Part shown: positions 22,101 through 30,843 of the stretch, piece by piece | Position numbering within the stretch: position 1 is the stretch's first letter | How the letters are laid out: every line of letters begins with the position of its first letter | Source: a virus | IMG/VR virus record: IMGVR_UViG_3300026521_000428 | Span: 1-34,629 of that record | Length of the DNA: 34,629 nucleotides | Reading direction: 5' to 3' (one strand) | Made by a program: the position numbers and the translations under genes | Notes under the pieces: model-generated | Databases searched by the model: none | Told to the model about the DNA's origin: nothing | Seen by the model: only the letters and a program-made list of their open reading frames with translations

Positions 22101-25100
22101 AACAGTTTTACTAAAATTTAGTAAATTTGTATCATTTTCGAAATCCGATTTTCTAATTAAATCAACTATTTCTTTAAATGAATCTAAATCCTCTGAACTT
22201 CCATCAAAAACATTTTTAATAAGTTCCTGTATTTCTGATAGCTCCGTTTTTAATTCATCATCTACTATTTTTCTTTCCTGAATCTCCGCATCTAAATTCT
22301 CGGTAAAGTTCGTTGTTAAATTGTAATTTTCTTGGATTCTATCGCTAAGATTTCCCTCAGCTATGAGTCTATCATTAATTTCAGAATTTAAATTATTTTT
22401 AATATTTTGATCTTCTGTAGATCGATCGGAAATTTCTTGGTTAACTTTTTCTGTTAAATTTTTAATATCTTCCATTCGATTAAAAATTTCAGAATTTAAT
22501 TTGTCAGTAGTAGCACTGTTCCAATTATCCTGATAGGTTTTATTATCCGAAATAGTTTTCGACATTGAATTATTTACGGTAATCCTATCTGAAATTTCTT
22601 GGTTAAGAGTTGTTTTAATTCCATCCGTATCCGAAATTCTGTTAGCTATTTCAGAATTTAATTTTTCTGTTATAATAACATCTTTTTCTTTATAATCATT
22701 TTCAATAGATGATAGACGATTAGCGGTATTGGCTTTTTCGGTGGTCATTGCATCCTTAACTTCTTTAAAAGAATTTAAACTTGCATCCGAATCAGCCATA
22801 ATTTTAGAAATATCCGATGTATTTGCATTTACTTGATTTTCTAATTCCAAATCTTTTGAAACACTTCTGTTTATTTCGTTAGTTACAATCGTTTCCAAAC
22901 TATTTACTTGATTTTTTCGATCAGTTATTTCAGTATCTATTTTTAATAAGGTATTTTCGTAATGTTCCTGTTCAATATTTGCATTATCTAAGATTTTTTT
23001 ATCAAAATCTTTAATATTTTTAGATATTTCGGTATTAATTAATTCAATGTTATTAACAGTTTCCGAATATTGATTTATTCTTGTTTGTATTTCCGTATTC
23101 AATGTATTTGTAAGATTTGAGTCTTCCTCAATTCTAGCAGATATTTCGTTATTGATTTTAGTATCTAATTCATTATTAATTTCTATTAATTTATTTGAAT
23201 TTTCTAATATATCATTTTTTAATAATTTATCTTGACTTTCACGAGTTGATATTTCATTAATTAAATTAGAATTATTTAGACCAATTCTTTGATTTAGTTC
23301 ATCGGTAGTTATTTTTATTTTATTTTCCAATGTATTATTATCATTCTCGGCCTTAATTACCGATTCTGTAATTTTATCGGTTAGTTTATTCTCAGTAGTA
23401 GAAATTGTTTGAAAAATATTTTCTAAAGTATCGTTTCTTGTACCAAAGAAGGTATCTATTTTTAAAAAAATATCATTTAGTTTTTTATTAAATTCGTCAT
23501 GTTGAGAATTATTATTAAGAAATAAATCTTGAACATCATCATTAAATTTTTCAAATTTTGTCGAAAATTCGGTTTTTGTCTCATTAATCAAATTTAAAAA
23601 ATCTGTAATTTTGGTATCTATTTTAAGATTTGTATTCGATATCAATTCTTCGATATTTTTTAAATTAGTATCCATATTGGTGATTACAGTATTTAATCGA
23701 CCTTCTTGAATTTTAATTAAATTTTCTAAATTAATTTTCTGTTCATTAATAATATTATCCAACTCTTGGATAGCATTCATTCTGTCTTTTATCTCTTGAG
23801 ATATCATATTGGAAAAAGATTCCATATTTTCCAGTCTGGATTTGGTTTCGTTTTCGATACTTGTTTTTAGTATTTCGTCTTCCGCCATACGAAAATCAGT
23901 TTCTTTATTTAAATTATTTAAAATAGTATTTTTAAATAATTTAATATCGTTTATTAAATCTGTTAACATGGTTTCTTTTTCACCAGATAATTGACTTATG
24001 TAATCAATAACTTCTTTAATAGAATTTAACGATTCATCTGTACCATCCAACATCGAATTTAATTTATCAGTTTGTATTTTTATTTCTTCTTCTAATCGTA
24101 AACCTTGTTTAATTCTTTCATCTATTTCTTGAACTAACTTATCATCTAGATTTTTTATAGCTAATGATCTAGCTTCATATTCGTTATTGATACTCGTATT
24201 TAATTCATTTTGTACGCTATCGAAAGTATCCTTAATAGTATTTACCAATACTGTGTTCGCATTTATATCGCTAGTAAGAATATTAAAATTTGATTCGATT
24301 AGATTTTGTAACTCGTTATCTTTTGATTTTAATTCTTCGGAAAGTACTGTTAAAGCGGTATTTATTTTTAAATCATTGTCTACTATTAAACTATAATTAG
24401 TATCTAATTTATTTTCAATACCAGAAAGTTGTAAATTTTTTTCTTCGATCTTTGTTAAAAAATCAGTTTGTAAATTTTTTACTATTGTTTTTAAATTTTG
24501 ATCTACTATTTGGATATCTTCTGTTTTTTCTAACATCTGTTTTTCGAGAATAGATACTCGTAAATCCATAGAGTTACAGCTAATTTTTAAAGCGTTGTCT
24601 ACAGACGTAATTTTAGATAATAAATCGTTATACGAATTTGTAATAGATATAGATAAAGATTCTAAATTTATATCGGTTAGATTTGCCCCACCAGTAATCT
24701 GTAAAATGTTATCATTCAAACGATTAAGATAATTTCTTAAATCTGTTATATTAGTATAATTTAAATCCAAAGCGTTTTGAGCGGTTGTTAAAGCATCCTG
24801 AACTTTATTAGAAAGAATTAAATTATTGTCATTGATATCTTTGAGAATAGTCGCTTTATTATCAACAATAGTATTATTTAAATTATTAATATTTTCTATA
24901 TTTTTACTAATTGAATTTTGTAAAGTTAGTAATTGCTCCTGAATATTCTCAACTGTTAAAGCATTTTCTTCTAAATCGTTTTCTCCAATCAATGATTCTG
25001 CATTAATTAATCTAGTTTCTAAATTGGATAGTTCTGTATTTACGTTAAATAACTTTTCTTGTAAATCATTGGTTTTATTTTCTACTAATTCAAAAACAGT

Positions 25101-26336
25101 CTCGTAATTTAAATTAGAAGTTTCCATAGCGTTATCAATTCTTGCTAAAAGATCATTCTTTATATTTTGTATTTCATCTGTGTTTTTAGATACTAAAGAA
25201 GTTAAATCCGCAAATTGATTAACTAAATCTTCGTTGGTTTTATTTAAATATTCAATTGCATTTTTAATTTGATTATCTAAATCTTCAAAGTTTTGACTAT
25301 AATCTATAGCTTCTAGATCCTTTGTAAATTTATTTACAAAATCATTTATTTTTATTTCTAAATTATTATCAGAATCGATTCTATTTTTAGATTCGAGTTC
25401 TACAAGATTAAAAACTTTAATATAATTATCGTTTATTAATTTTATTATATTTGCATAGTTTGTTTTTATATCTTGTTCTTTTATATTAAAAATACTTATG
25501 AAATCATCCAAATCTGTTCTCAATTTCTGTAATGTTTCATCTACTTTAGTCTCTATTTTAGAAATATCGTTGTTTAAATTTTTTATATCTAAACGACGTT
25601 CCGTTATTTCAGTGATAATATTTTCTTCGTTTTTCTTAATTAATACCTCTAGACCAGAAAATTGAATATCTAAATTTATTTTTAGTTTTGAAAAGTAGTT
25701 GCTAAGTTCGGTTACACTATCAGCAGTTTTTTTATTTTCTATACTAAGAGCATTAATCAAATCTAAATTTTCTTCCGTGCCTAAGTTAGTGATTTCCGAA
25801 ATTATATTTAATTTCGTTTCCAAATCGGATTTATTTAAAACAAGATACGATAATTTAGTTTCCTGTAATAATAAATCATTTTTTATATCGGTTATTAAAT
25901 TTAATAATTGAGTATAAGAACTATTTATCTTTATTTCCGAATTTGTTTTTAAATTGTTTATATCTGTATCCAATGCAACTTTATCAGCCTTCATATTAAT
26001 ACGACTGGATAAATCCGTATTAACCGTTTCGATTTTAGTATCCATTAATTGAATATTATTATCTACTAATCTTCTATCATTTTCAATAACCGTTCTTAAA
26101 TCGTTTTGGTCTAGTGTTTTTAACGCGGTATTTATAATATTTATACTATTTTGAATATTATAAATACTGGTATTAAATCTTTCATCCGTTTCTCGTAATA
26201 AAAAACTTTGGTTTTTCGTTTCGCTTTCTAAAAATTCCATTTTAGTAATAGTATTGTTTAGAGTTGTTACACAATCCGTTTCGCAAGCAACCACGGAATC
26301 ATTTATTAATTCGCAAATTTCGTTTGTATCGGCCAT
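19161..26336 (-). CDS. Giant coiled-coil tail fibre protein, 2391 aa
   Basis: One uninterrupted 7.2-kb frame. The protein is coiled coil for nearly its whole length with many Asn and short NxLNxEIxxRxxxE repeats. At least six copies of a phage-fibre module break the coil, for example DGTDESLNSIKEVIDYI, ADSDASLNSFKEVKDAM, DGSSEDLDSFKEIVDLI and DGAEFDLEEFQKIVDVL. A Gly/Ser/Thr-rich collagen-like spot (GNIVGIVGSTGSTAGTS) lies about 80% along. Three Cys residues sit near the N-terminus (C8, C18, C22). The last residues (SPNFGTSSSFDDAFILQNL) show no enzymatic or binding motif. AAGGAAAAAAATT precedes the ATG. It is likely a very long trimeric fibre or whisker attached to the baseplate proteins encoded next to it. 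Confidence 0.78.
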   Translation of the reverse strand: MADTNEICELINDSVVACETDCVTTLNNTITKMEFLESETKNQSFLLRETDERFNTSIYNIQNSINIINTALKTLDQNDLRTVIENDRRLVDNNIQLMDTKIETVNTDLSSRINMKADKVALDTDINNLKTNSEIKINSSYTQLLNLITDIKNDLLLQETKLSYLVLNKSDLETKLNIISEITNLGTEENLDLINALSIENKKTADSVTELSNYFSKLKINLDIQFSGLEVLIKKNEENIITEITERRLDIKNLNNDISKIETKVDETLQKLRTDLDDFISIFNIKEQDIKTNYANIIKLINDNYIKVFNLVELESKNRIDSDNNLEIKINDFVNKFTKDLEAIDYSQNFEDLDNQIKNAIEYLNKTNEDLVNQFADLTSLVSKNTDEIQNIKNDLLARIDNAMETSNLNYETVFELVENKTNDLQEKLFNVNTELSNLETRLINAESLIGENDLEENALTVENIQEQLLTLQNSISKNIENINNLNNTIVDNKATILKDINDNNLILSNKVQDALTTAQNALDLNYTNITDLRNYLNRLNDNILQITGGANLTDINLESLSISITNSYNDLLSKITSVDNALKISCNSMDLRVSILEKQMLEKTEDIQIVDQNLKTIVKNLQTDFLTKIEEKNLQLSGIENKLDTNYSLIVDNDLKINTALTVLSEELKSKDNELQNLIESNFNILTSDINANTVLVNTIKDTFDSVQNELNTSINNEYEARSLAIKNLDDKLVQEIDERIKQGLRLEEEIKIQTDKLNSMLDGTDESLNSIKEVIDYISQLSGEKETMLTDLINDIKLFKNTILNNLNKETDFRMAEDEILKTSIENETKSRLENMESFSNMISQEIKDRMNAIQELDNIINEQKINLENLIKIQEGRLNTVITNMDTNLKNIEELISNTNLKIDTKITDFLNLINETKTEFSTKFEKFNDDVQDLFLNNNSQHDEFNKKLNDIFLKIDTFFGTRNDTLENIFQTISTTENKLTDKITESVIKAENDNNTLENKIKITTDELNQRIGLNNSNLINEISTRESQDKLLKNDILENSNKLIEINNELDTKINNEISARIEEDSNLTNTLNTEIQTRINQYSETVNNIELINTEISKNIKDFDKKILDNANIEQEHYENTLLKIDTEITDRKNQVNSLETIVTNEINRSVSKDLELENQVNANTSDISKIMADSDASLNSFKEVKDAMTTEKANTANRLSSIENDYKEKDVIITEKLNSEIANRISDTDGIKTTLNQEISDRITVNNSMSKTISDNKTYQDNWNSATTDKLNSEIFNRMEDIKNLTEKVNQEISDRSTEDQNIKNNLNSEINDRLIAEGNLSDRIQENYNLTTNFTENLDAEIQERKIVDDELKTELSEIQELIKNVFDGSSEDLDSFKEIVDLIRKSDFENDTNLLNFSKTVYNSIDELHTLLNSEANTRIGEDNLIRTELNNEIRERLSDYKILTQDFENNKVQIAQINSEFKDDIIKTITDNNKLTQNIINSINDDFENIRTLITSVNNDLLTEVNDRKFYVTELRNDLNSFINTSEDKYSSVLEILNNVSLEIQNKCDDNTALIKDEIAEQNETISKLNLGLDDTNNKISNLDTSLQALINEESIIRETIDTEIKDEIESFKTDVGNKNDEIDNTITNLDEKIQSILDGAEFDLEEFQKIVDVLNTIDPENDIIRNIKDDINFKISNVNSDMIKNKDEIIREINSIKSEALGLITISTENYTNRINDLKNSLLSSVQNVRDDNQIEIDSLSAKLTSELKSKNEFYNSLKSYIDIAIQNEKTFRINDFNTVNLKIIAETDNRQKEILDLRKELQNNIDIQSGGVLDKLVTLNNTLNKEIINRTFVTDSMLQTINNFINTNTDEIKTFTANINETINGFLELIGPGVEDFDNLSIAIQTSLNRLNELGSEIYDEIKTDIENGNIVGIVGSTGSTAGTSVDSFDVQSVLNTVDSRINDKVVQEFNRAQTKELELEAKIIRLRSDTQISLDENTQLVKEITNDILNLVNLKINDFENILETFDNKVNATNSYLEKEIALRNSQYSNIDSKLVSNKTDILNTISKLDGFINESNEKTETILNSTTEIINTKTNTLYKEFAYLDQDITSKYEMVSVKINDFQEMLASLNTSETDLKTQVQDIRKIIDDLLINSEVDLRSLENLVEYIKENDSDLLKIQNNIISGSGLNSLGEFVPYLNSHYLNNIDSLYNCLNKLDEVIFDNDNKTNLNIQKLTNDLNQEIQKRIDDVEIINDLIKTNKDLLQSQITSNFENISQNIEDIKKLSETLDNEIYNRTLNDDQVRLSLGLESDNSLNIENSNFIDDLSMKNSLITLDTQIVQRDDDLQKQIGDLTDLDTENKDDLVQAINETLAVAKTSPNFGTSSSFDDAFILQNL
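21785..21820. repeat. Perfect 14-bp inverted repeat inside the giant fibre gene
   Basis: TAACTTCTGTTAAT (21785-21798) pairs with its exact complement at 21807-21820 around eight bases, wholly within coding sequence. Confidence 0.9.
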
Positions 26337-26358
26337 AATTTTTTTCCTTATGTGTTAA

Positions 26359-28818
26359 TTAAAATGTTATGTTTATATTTATATTTTCTAAATCAAATTG
26401 AAAAAATGGTGGACAAAAATCCAACAGTTCCTCAAAAGTTACCTTATCTTTTAAATTATAGTATATGCTATCGGAATCGTTTATTATAAAAAGAACTGGA
26501 CTTAGTATTTCAATATTCTTAATATAGCTATAATCCGAACCAGTATTATATTTTGAATATATTAAATTTTCTAATTCCGATTCAAAATATCTTAACTGAA
26601 AACCTCTTTTAGTTTTAAAAAAATTTATAATATCTATTTCGATACTTAATCCCAATTCGGATAATGTTTTAAAAGTAGTACTTATATCAAAATAACTTTT
26701 ATCTATATAAATGTTTAAATCAATTTTCTTTTTTAAATCTTTTATAGCATTATTATCCTTTTTATATACCGATGGTACATATTTATCATCCAAATATAAA
26801 GTATTATAAAAGCATTGGTATACTCTGGTATTGAAATTAACCAAATTCTGGATTTCGGTAATTTTAAAAAAATCATTTAATAAATTATATTGATTAATAA
26901 AATCCATTTCCATAAAAGATTTTTCCACAAATGGTAATTTTAAAAGAATTGGTGTTTCCTCGGTACTATATGGATTCAGTACTTCGGTAGCATCAATTAA
27001 AAGATCCCTTAGTTCGTTATCTAAATAGCCTAAAGAAATTTCGCTGAGATCAACTATTTCCGGAAGGGTATTAATATCATTTTTTCTATAATACTTAAAA
27101 GCTATTTGTTTTGGAATTAATTGATAAATTTCGTCAGTTGAATAATATCTTTCTATAGTCATATCATCTTGTCTTACTTCTAATTTAAGTTCAAAAATCT
27201 GTTCCTTTAATATACAGAAGTCGTCTGTAAATAAAGAATTTACTTCCCAAGTAAAATTATTAGCGTAATCCAAAACAAATGAAAAATTATCAGTAGTAAT
27301 ATAATAACTTAAGTTATTATTCGCACCTTGATCAATTTTAAAAGAACTTTTATTCGTTATAAAATCGTAATTTAAACTCAAAATAACTTTATTTTCGTTA
27401 TTTAAATTTCCCTCATCGTTTAAGGAAATATATATTTTCGGATTAACAATATACATCTCGGTTTCATTGGTACTTAAAAATTTATAATAAAAGGGGCTAA
27501 TTAATTCTTTATTATTAATAGTTATCGTTGGATAAAAGGGGTTTTTAGCTATAAAAGATTCATCTAAATTTTGAGAATATGTATCTAAAATTATGTTATT
27601 ATTTGATATTTTGGTTTCTAACGTGTTGTAAATATAAACGAAGTTTTGTCCATTTAAAAATTTAGTATCTACGAATGGTTTTATACCATTCGTATTTTGA
27701 AAAAATAATTCAAAATCATTTATACTCGATAAACTATTACGATATGATAATTTATTAAATATATTTTCTTTTAATTCATCCACCGTTTGAATATTTTTTC
27801 CGTTTTTTCCACCATTTATACTAATACCATTTAAAGAATATTTTGTTAGTTCTTGATTTTCGTTAGTATATGTAATCGTCGTTTGGATATCCGTTAACAT
27901 AAACGAAAGGTTATTTAAATTTCCATTTTCCCCAAGAGTTTCTTCAACACAAATGATAATTTCGTCATTTGTGTTTAAATATTTTCCTAATCGACCATCT
28001 CCAGTTTCAAACGAAATACTATTATCAAAAATGTTTAAAAATAGATCTAGACTTAAACGATTACTTTTAAATTTAAAAAATTTAGTATCAAATTTATCTA
28101 AAGCGTATTTACCTGACACATCTATCGGATCCATTTTACTTAAATCAGTTATTTGTATTGGTTCGTTATTTGCCGGATTATACCAGGAATTAATACTTTT
28201 TATATTTTTATAATTTGTAATATTTATATTAAATTTAAATGATTCTCCGAGGTTATAGGATGGAACTATTATTTTTTTATAGTTTCTTTTAATCTGAAGT
28301 ACGTTATCATAATGTACTAAAAATATTGTTTTTCCGACCTGTGTTGGATCAGGAGCCATTGTTACTAATAATTGTTCTTTAGTGGTTTTAGTATATTTAT
28401 ACGCCGTTACTTGAGAAGAGTTTTGAATAATCTGGATTTTATCTGGAATAATAAAATCCAGATTATTCTCATCTTTAAAAGAATAATTTTCTGGAATAAT
28501 ATATTCCATAACTTTAACATTAGTAAGTATTAATTCTGGAATTACTATACTTACGTCAAATTTCGCCGGATCAGCGTACTTTAATTCGGTATTGTAAATA
28601 CTACTATGAAATAACATACTGTTAAAATCTCTAGCTAAACTTGGATTCATTTCTCTAAATAAAGTACTATAATAATTTGCCATATCATATTTAATATTTG
28701 CTAAATAATCCGCGAGTACTCCAAGTACTCCAGATTTTAATAAAACTGGATTTGTTACATTAAGTTCATTTTGAATAATCGTTCTGAACTCAGTTTGAGT
28801 AAATTCTATTGATTGCAT
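26359..28818 (-). CDS. Baseplate wedge protein, T4 gp6 / baseplate J-like, 819 aa
   Basis: The N-terminal part (LKSGVLGVLADYLANIKYDMANYYSTLFREMNPSLARDF split over residues ~24-62) resembles the helical start of gp6-type wedge proteins. The middle contains SINGGKNGKNIQTVDELK...LSYRNSLSSINDFELFF (about residues 330-370), matching the GG...ET..E.R......RxVT..DYE pattern of baseplate J/gp6/gp47. The rest is beta-rich. T4 gp6 is about 660 residues, so this one is larger. AAGGAAAAAAA precedes the ATG. Its neighbours are a tail-tube-like protein upstream and the giant fibre downstream, as expected for a wedge component. Several perfect hairpins (28425-28468, 27946-27975, 27670-27694, 27301-27320) lie inside the gene. 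Confidence 0.65.
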   Translation of the reverse strand: MQSIEFTQTEFRTIIQNELNVTNPVLLKSGVLGVLADYLANIKYDMANYYSTLFREMNPSLARDFNSMLFHSSIYNTELKYADPAKFDVSIVIPELILTNVKVMEYIIPENYSFKDENNLDFIIPDKIQIIQNSSQVTAYKYTKTTKEQLLVTMAPDPTQVGKTIFLVHYDNVLQIKRNYKKIIVPSYNLGESFKFNINITNYKNIKSINSWYNPANNEPIQITDLSKMDPIDVSGKYALDKFDTKFFKFKSNRLSLDLFLNIFDNSISFETGDGRLGKYLNTNDEIIICVEETLGENGNLNNLSFMLTDIQTTITYTNENQELTKYSLNGISINGGKNGKNIQTVDELKENIFNKLSYRNSLSSINDFELFFQNTNGIKPFVDTKFLNGQNFVYIYNTLETKISNNNIILDTYSQNLDESFIAKNPFYPTITINNKELISPFYYKFLSTNETEMYIVNPKIYISLNDEGNLNNENKVILSLNYDFITNKSSFKIDQGANNNLSYYITTDNFSFVLDYANNFTWEVNSLFTDDFCILKEQIFELKLEVRQDDMTIERYYSTDEIYQLIPKQIAFKYYRKNDINTLPEIVDLSEISLGYLDNELRDLLIDATEVLNPYSTEETPILLKLPFVEKSFMEMDFINQYNLLNDFFKITEIQNLVNFNTRVYQCFYNTLYLDDKYVPSVYKKDNNAIKDLKKKIDLNIYIDKSYFDISTTFKTLSELGLSIEIDIINFFKTKRGFQLRYFESELENLIYSKYNTGSDYSYIKNIEILSPVLFIINDSDSIYYNLKDKVTFEELLDFCPPFFQFDLENININITF
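27301..27320. repeat. Perfect 20-bp palindrome inside the baseplate gene
   Basis: ATAATAACTT followed directly by its complement AAGTTATTAT; no loop. Confidence 0.85.
27670..27694. repeat. Perfect 10-bp inverted repeat inside the baseplate gene
   Basis: TACGAATGGT (27670-27679) and ACCATTCGTA (27685-27694) enclose a five-base loop in coding sequence. Confidence 0.85.
27946..27975. repeat. Perfect 11-bp inverted repeat inside the baseplate gene
   Basis: AACACAAATGA (27946-27956) and TCATTTGTGTT (27965-27975) enclose eight bases in coding sequence. Confidence 0.85.
28425..28468. repeat. Perfect 18-bp inverted repeat inside the baseplate gene
   Basis: 28425-28442 is exactly complementary to 28451-28468 with an eight-base loop. 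It encodes the segment NLDFIIPDKIQIIQ. This is the longest perfect stem in the window and is not at a gene end. Confidence 0.92.
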
Positions 28819-28826
28819 TTTTTTCC

Positions 28827-29750
28827 TTAATTTGTATTAGGATTCGAATATTGTAAAAAATTAAAAAATCTTTCCCCTAATGTATCCGATCTCTTTTTAT
28901 CACTTGCTATTTCTTGTAATTTATCCCAACCATCTATGAATGTATATTGCATATCCATAAATTTAAAATTTAAGGAATATGTACTTGCTTTAGGGGCACC
29001 TCTATCACCAATAATAGTTTTTAAAGGATTATTCATTGGCATTACTCCAAATAAAGTTATTATTCCTTTTAATTCTGTACCTTTCGAATCTAAAATGGCT
29101 ATCCAAACAGTATTACAATATGGATTATCTATTAAGTAATCTTCTTTTACTAAATTATTAAAATATTCTTGAGCTGTATTAGACAAAATATCAAAAAATA
29201 AACCTTCCCTTATTAAATCTATACTTTTATGCCAAGCTTCCATATATTTAAATATTCCAAGATCTCGATTGTCCAAAAAATTAATACTGAAATCGGAGCC
29301 AACATAATCTCGAGTATTCACGAATGAGTTTTTTTGTCGAGTACTAATCGCCATGTATTCTTTATTTGGTTCCGGAACCGAAATATCAGTAATAGTTTGA
29401 CTAAATTTTAAATAATTATTAAATTTAGTTCCATATAATTCATACGATTTTAAATCAATATTCGATTTTTTTTTATCCATAATACTAATATAATTCTTTA
29501 CTGTTTCCGGAGTAGTTTCGAAATTAGAATAATCTCTCAATGTTTCGAACCAAGTACCATGTTGCATAAATACCGCGTAGTTTCCGTTAATAAATGGATT
29601 GAATTCGGAATAGTCTATTCCGAATGTTTTCGTTAAACTGGTTAAAAAAGAAATTAGATCAGTATTAGTTAATCCATATCCACCCGACTGAACGGAAGTT
29701 TTTAATTGTGATTCTATATTTTTGGTTATCTCTTCCTTAAATAAACTCAT
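28827..29750 (-). CDS. Tail tube-fold baseplate protein (gp54/gp48- or gp19-like), 307 aa
   Basis: I start at ATG 29750 because AAAGGA then lies six bases upstream; a TTG two codons earlier would leave no spacing. The C-terminal half has the texture of myovirus tail-tube and tube-initiator proteins: FKYMEAWHKSIDLIREG, then NTVWIAILDSKGTELKGIITLFGVMPMN and a final YSLNFKFMDMQYTF strand pair. T4 gp54 is about 320 residues and gp19 about 163, so the length suits a tube initiator or cap. The gene is first in the baseplate/fibre run and directly precedes the gp6-like gene. The exact role is inference. A near-perfect 11-bp palindrome (29603-29625) lies inside it. Confidence 0.5.
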   Translation of the reverse strand: MSLFKEEITKNIESQLKTSVQSGGYGLTNTDLISFLTSLTKTFGIDYSEFNPFINGNYAVFMQHGTWFETLRDYSNFETTPETVKNYISIMDKKKSNIDLKSYELYGTKFNNYLKFSQTITDISVPEPNKEYMAISTRQKNSFVNTRDYVGSDFSINFLDNRDLGIFKYMEAWHKSIDLIREGLFFDILSNTAQEYFNNLVKEDYLIDNPYCNTVWIAILDSKGTELKGIITLFGVMPMNNPLKTIIGDRGAPKASTYSLNFKFMDMQYTFIDGWDKLQEIASDKKRSDTLGERFFNFLQYSNPNTN

Positions 29751-29802
29751 ATCCAATCCTTTATATATACCTTTATATTATTAATATCTTTGTTAAGCAA
29801 TT

Positions 29803-29820
29803 AAATTTAACGACAGGAAA
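29803..29820 (-). promoter_or_regulatory. Post-hairpin motif TTTCCTGTCGTTAAATTT (copy 2)
   Basis: Identical over 18 bases to 10365-10382 and in the same position relative to a hairpin. On the - strand it lies 53 bases before the start of the tail operon at 29750, so it may also mark a promoter region for that operon. Confidence 0.55.
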
Positions 29821-29847
29821 ACGAAGAGGTTAAATCCTCTTCGTTTT
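29818..29847 (-). terminator. Terminator hairpin overlapping the end of the dehydrogenase gene
   Basis: AAAACGAAGAGG (29818-29829) pairs with CCTCTTCGTTTT (29836-29847). The stem's 5' half on the - strand encodes the last residues (TKRI), and the stop codon lies in the loop. Confidence 0.85.
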
Positions 29848-30834
29848 ATTATAATTCGATATATTTTTTAAATGATTTAAAGAATCCAATTCCGAATCTA
29901 GTTTTGGTAAATATTTTTTACCTTTTAAATTATATTGGGCTTGGATAAAATTATCCAAATCTTTTGGGAGACATGCTCCACCCACACCAAGTTTTCCATC
30001 TTGTGCTATACTAATTTCATTAAAACTATAAGCATGTTCTTTTTGATACTGATTAAATCTTCTAATATCGGTTTCAAATAAATCTGGAACGGTATTTAAA
30101 AATGCAAAATGATTCATAAGTAACATATTTCTAAAATATTTATACTCCATAACTTCTGTAAAAGTACCAGTACTATAATAATGGATACCTTGAATTAAAA
30201 ATTTATTCAATATTTGAACAGCTTTTTCAATTAGAATTGGATCTCCTCCAAATAATGGAATTTCAGTAATAAAATCTTTTTCAGCTGTTCTAGCGTTTAA
30301 AAATTCTGGCCAAAAAATTAAATTAAAATTATCTAATTTTAATTTGTACTTTTTAAATAGTCTTTTTTCTAAAAGTTTTGGAAGTACTGTACTTTTAATT
30401 ACAAGTATTCCTTTATAATCAAAATCATGATAAGCTTTAAGTAATTCAACTAAACCTTTTACAGATTTCTTACTTCCAAACTTTTTAAAATTATTTTTAC
30501 CAGATACTATATCTTTTTTATTTATTTTATCTGGAAAATAATCTGTATTAATAGTAATAATGTTTAAATCGGTATCCAATGTTTTTGCAAAATTATTAAT
30601 GTATTGATTCTCTAACGAATAAATTTCTACGTAATCTTTTAAAGTATTTTTTATATTTTTATAAATAGCTTGATTAACTACTCCAAAACCAACTAAACCA
30701 ATTTTAGTTAATTTCTGGTTAGATGAATCTGATAAATCCTCTGTTTCCTCAATAACCTTTACTAATTTATCTAAGGGTAATTCCGTTTCAAATTCTAAAT
30801 TATTAATTTCTTCTTCCATTTTTTGATAACCCAT
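29830..30834 (-). CDS. Nucleotide-sugar (UDP-glucose/GDP-mannose type) dehydrogenase, short form, 334 aa
   Basis: Rossmann start KIGLVGFGVVNQAI (44-57; the usual third Gly of GxGxxG is Asn), VIKSTVLP (145-152), WPEFLNARTAEKDF (175-188), FGGDP (195-199), the central-domain helix TEVMEYKYFRNMLLMN (226-241) and the active-site GVGGACLPKD with C288. These are hallmarks of UDP-glucose 6-dehydrogenase-like enzymes, which oxidise a sugar nucleotide with NAD. Normal enzymes have about 390-440 residues; this one stops some 45 residues after the Cys loop and so lacks the C-terminal nucleotide-sugar-binding domain, while a 40-residue acidic extension precedes the Rossmann fold. It could be a minimal enzyme or have changed substrate. 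AAGGTACCAAA precedes the ATG, just after the thymidylate kinase stop. Confidence 0.8.
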   Translation of the reverse strand: MGYQKMEEEINNLEFETELPLDKLVKVIEETEDLSDSSNQKLTKIGLVGFGVVNQAIYKNIKNTLKDYVEIYSLENQYINNFAKTLDTDLNIITINTDYFPDKINKKDIVSGKNNFKKFGSKKSVKGLVELLKAYHDFDYKGILVIKSTVLPKLLEKRLFKKYKLKLDNFNLIFWPEFLNARTAEKDFITEIPLFGGDPILIEKAVQILNKFLIQGIHYYSTGTFTEVMEYKYFRNMLLMNHFAFLNTVPDLFETDIRRFNQYQKEHAYSFNEISIAQDGKLGVGGACLPKDLDNFIQAQYNLKGKKYLPKLDSELDSLNHLKNISNYNKTKRI

Positions 30835-30843
30835 TTTGGTACC

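Noticed and set aside
20053-28213. Short + strand frames opposite the giant fibre and baseplate genes
   Set aside because: Same antisense effect; no ribosome binding sites and no protein-like pattern beyond the complement of the real genes.
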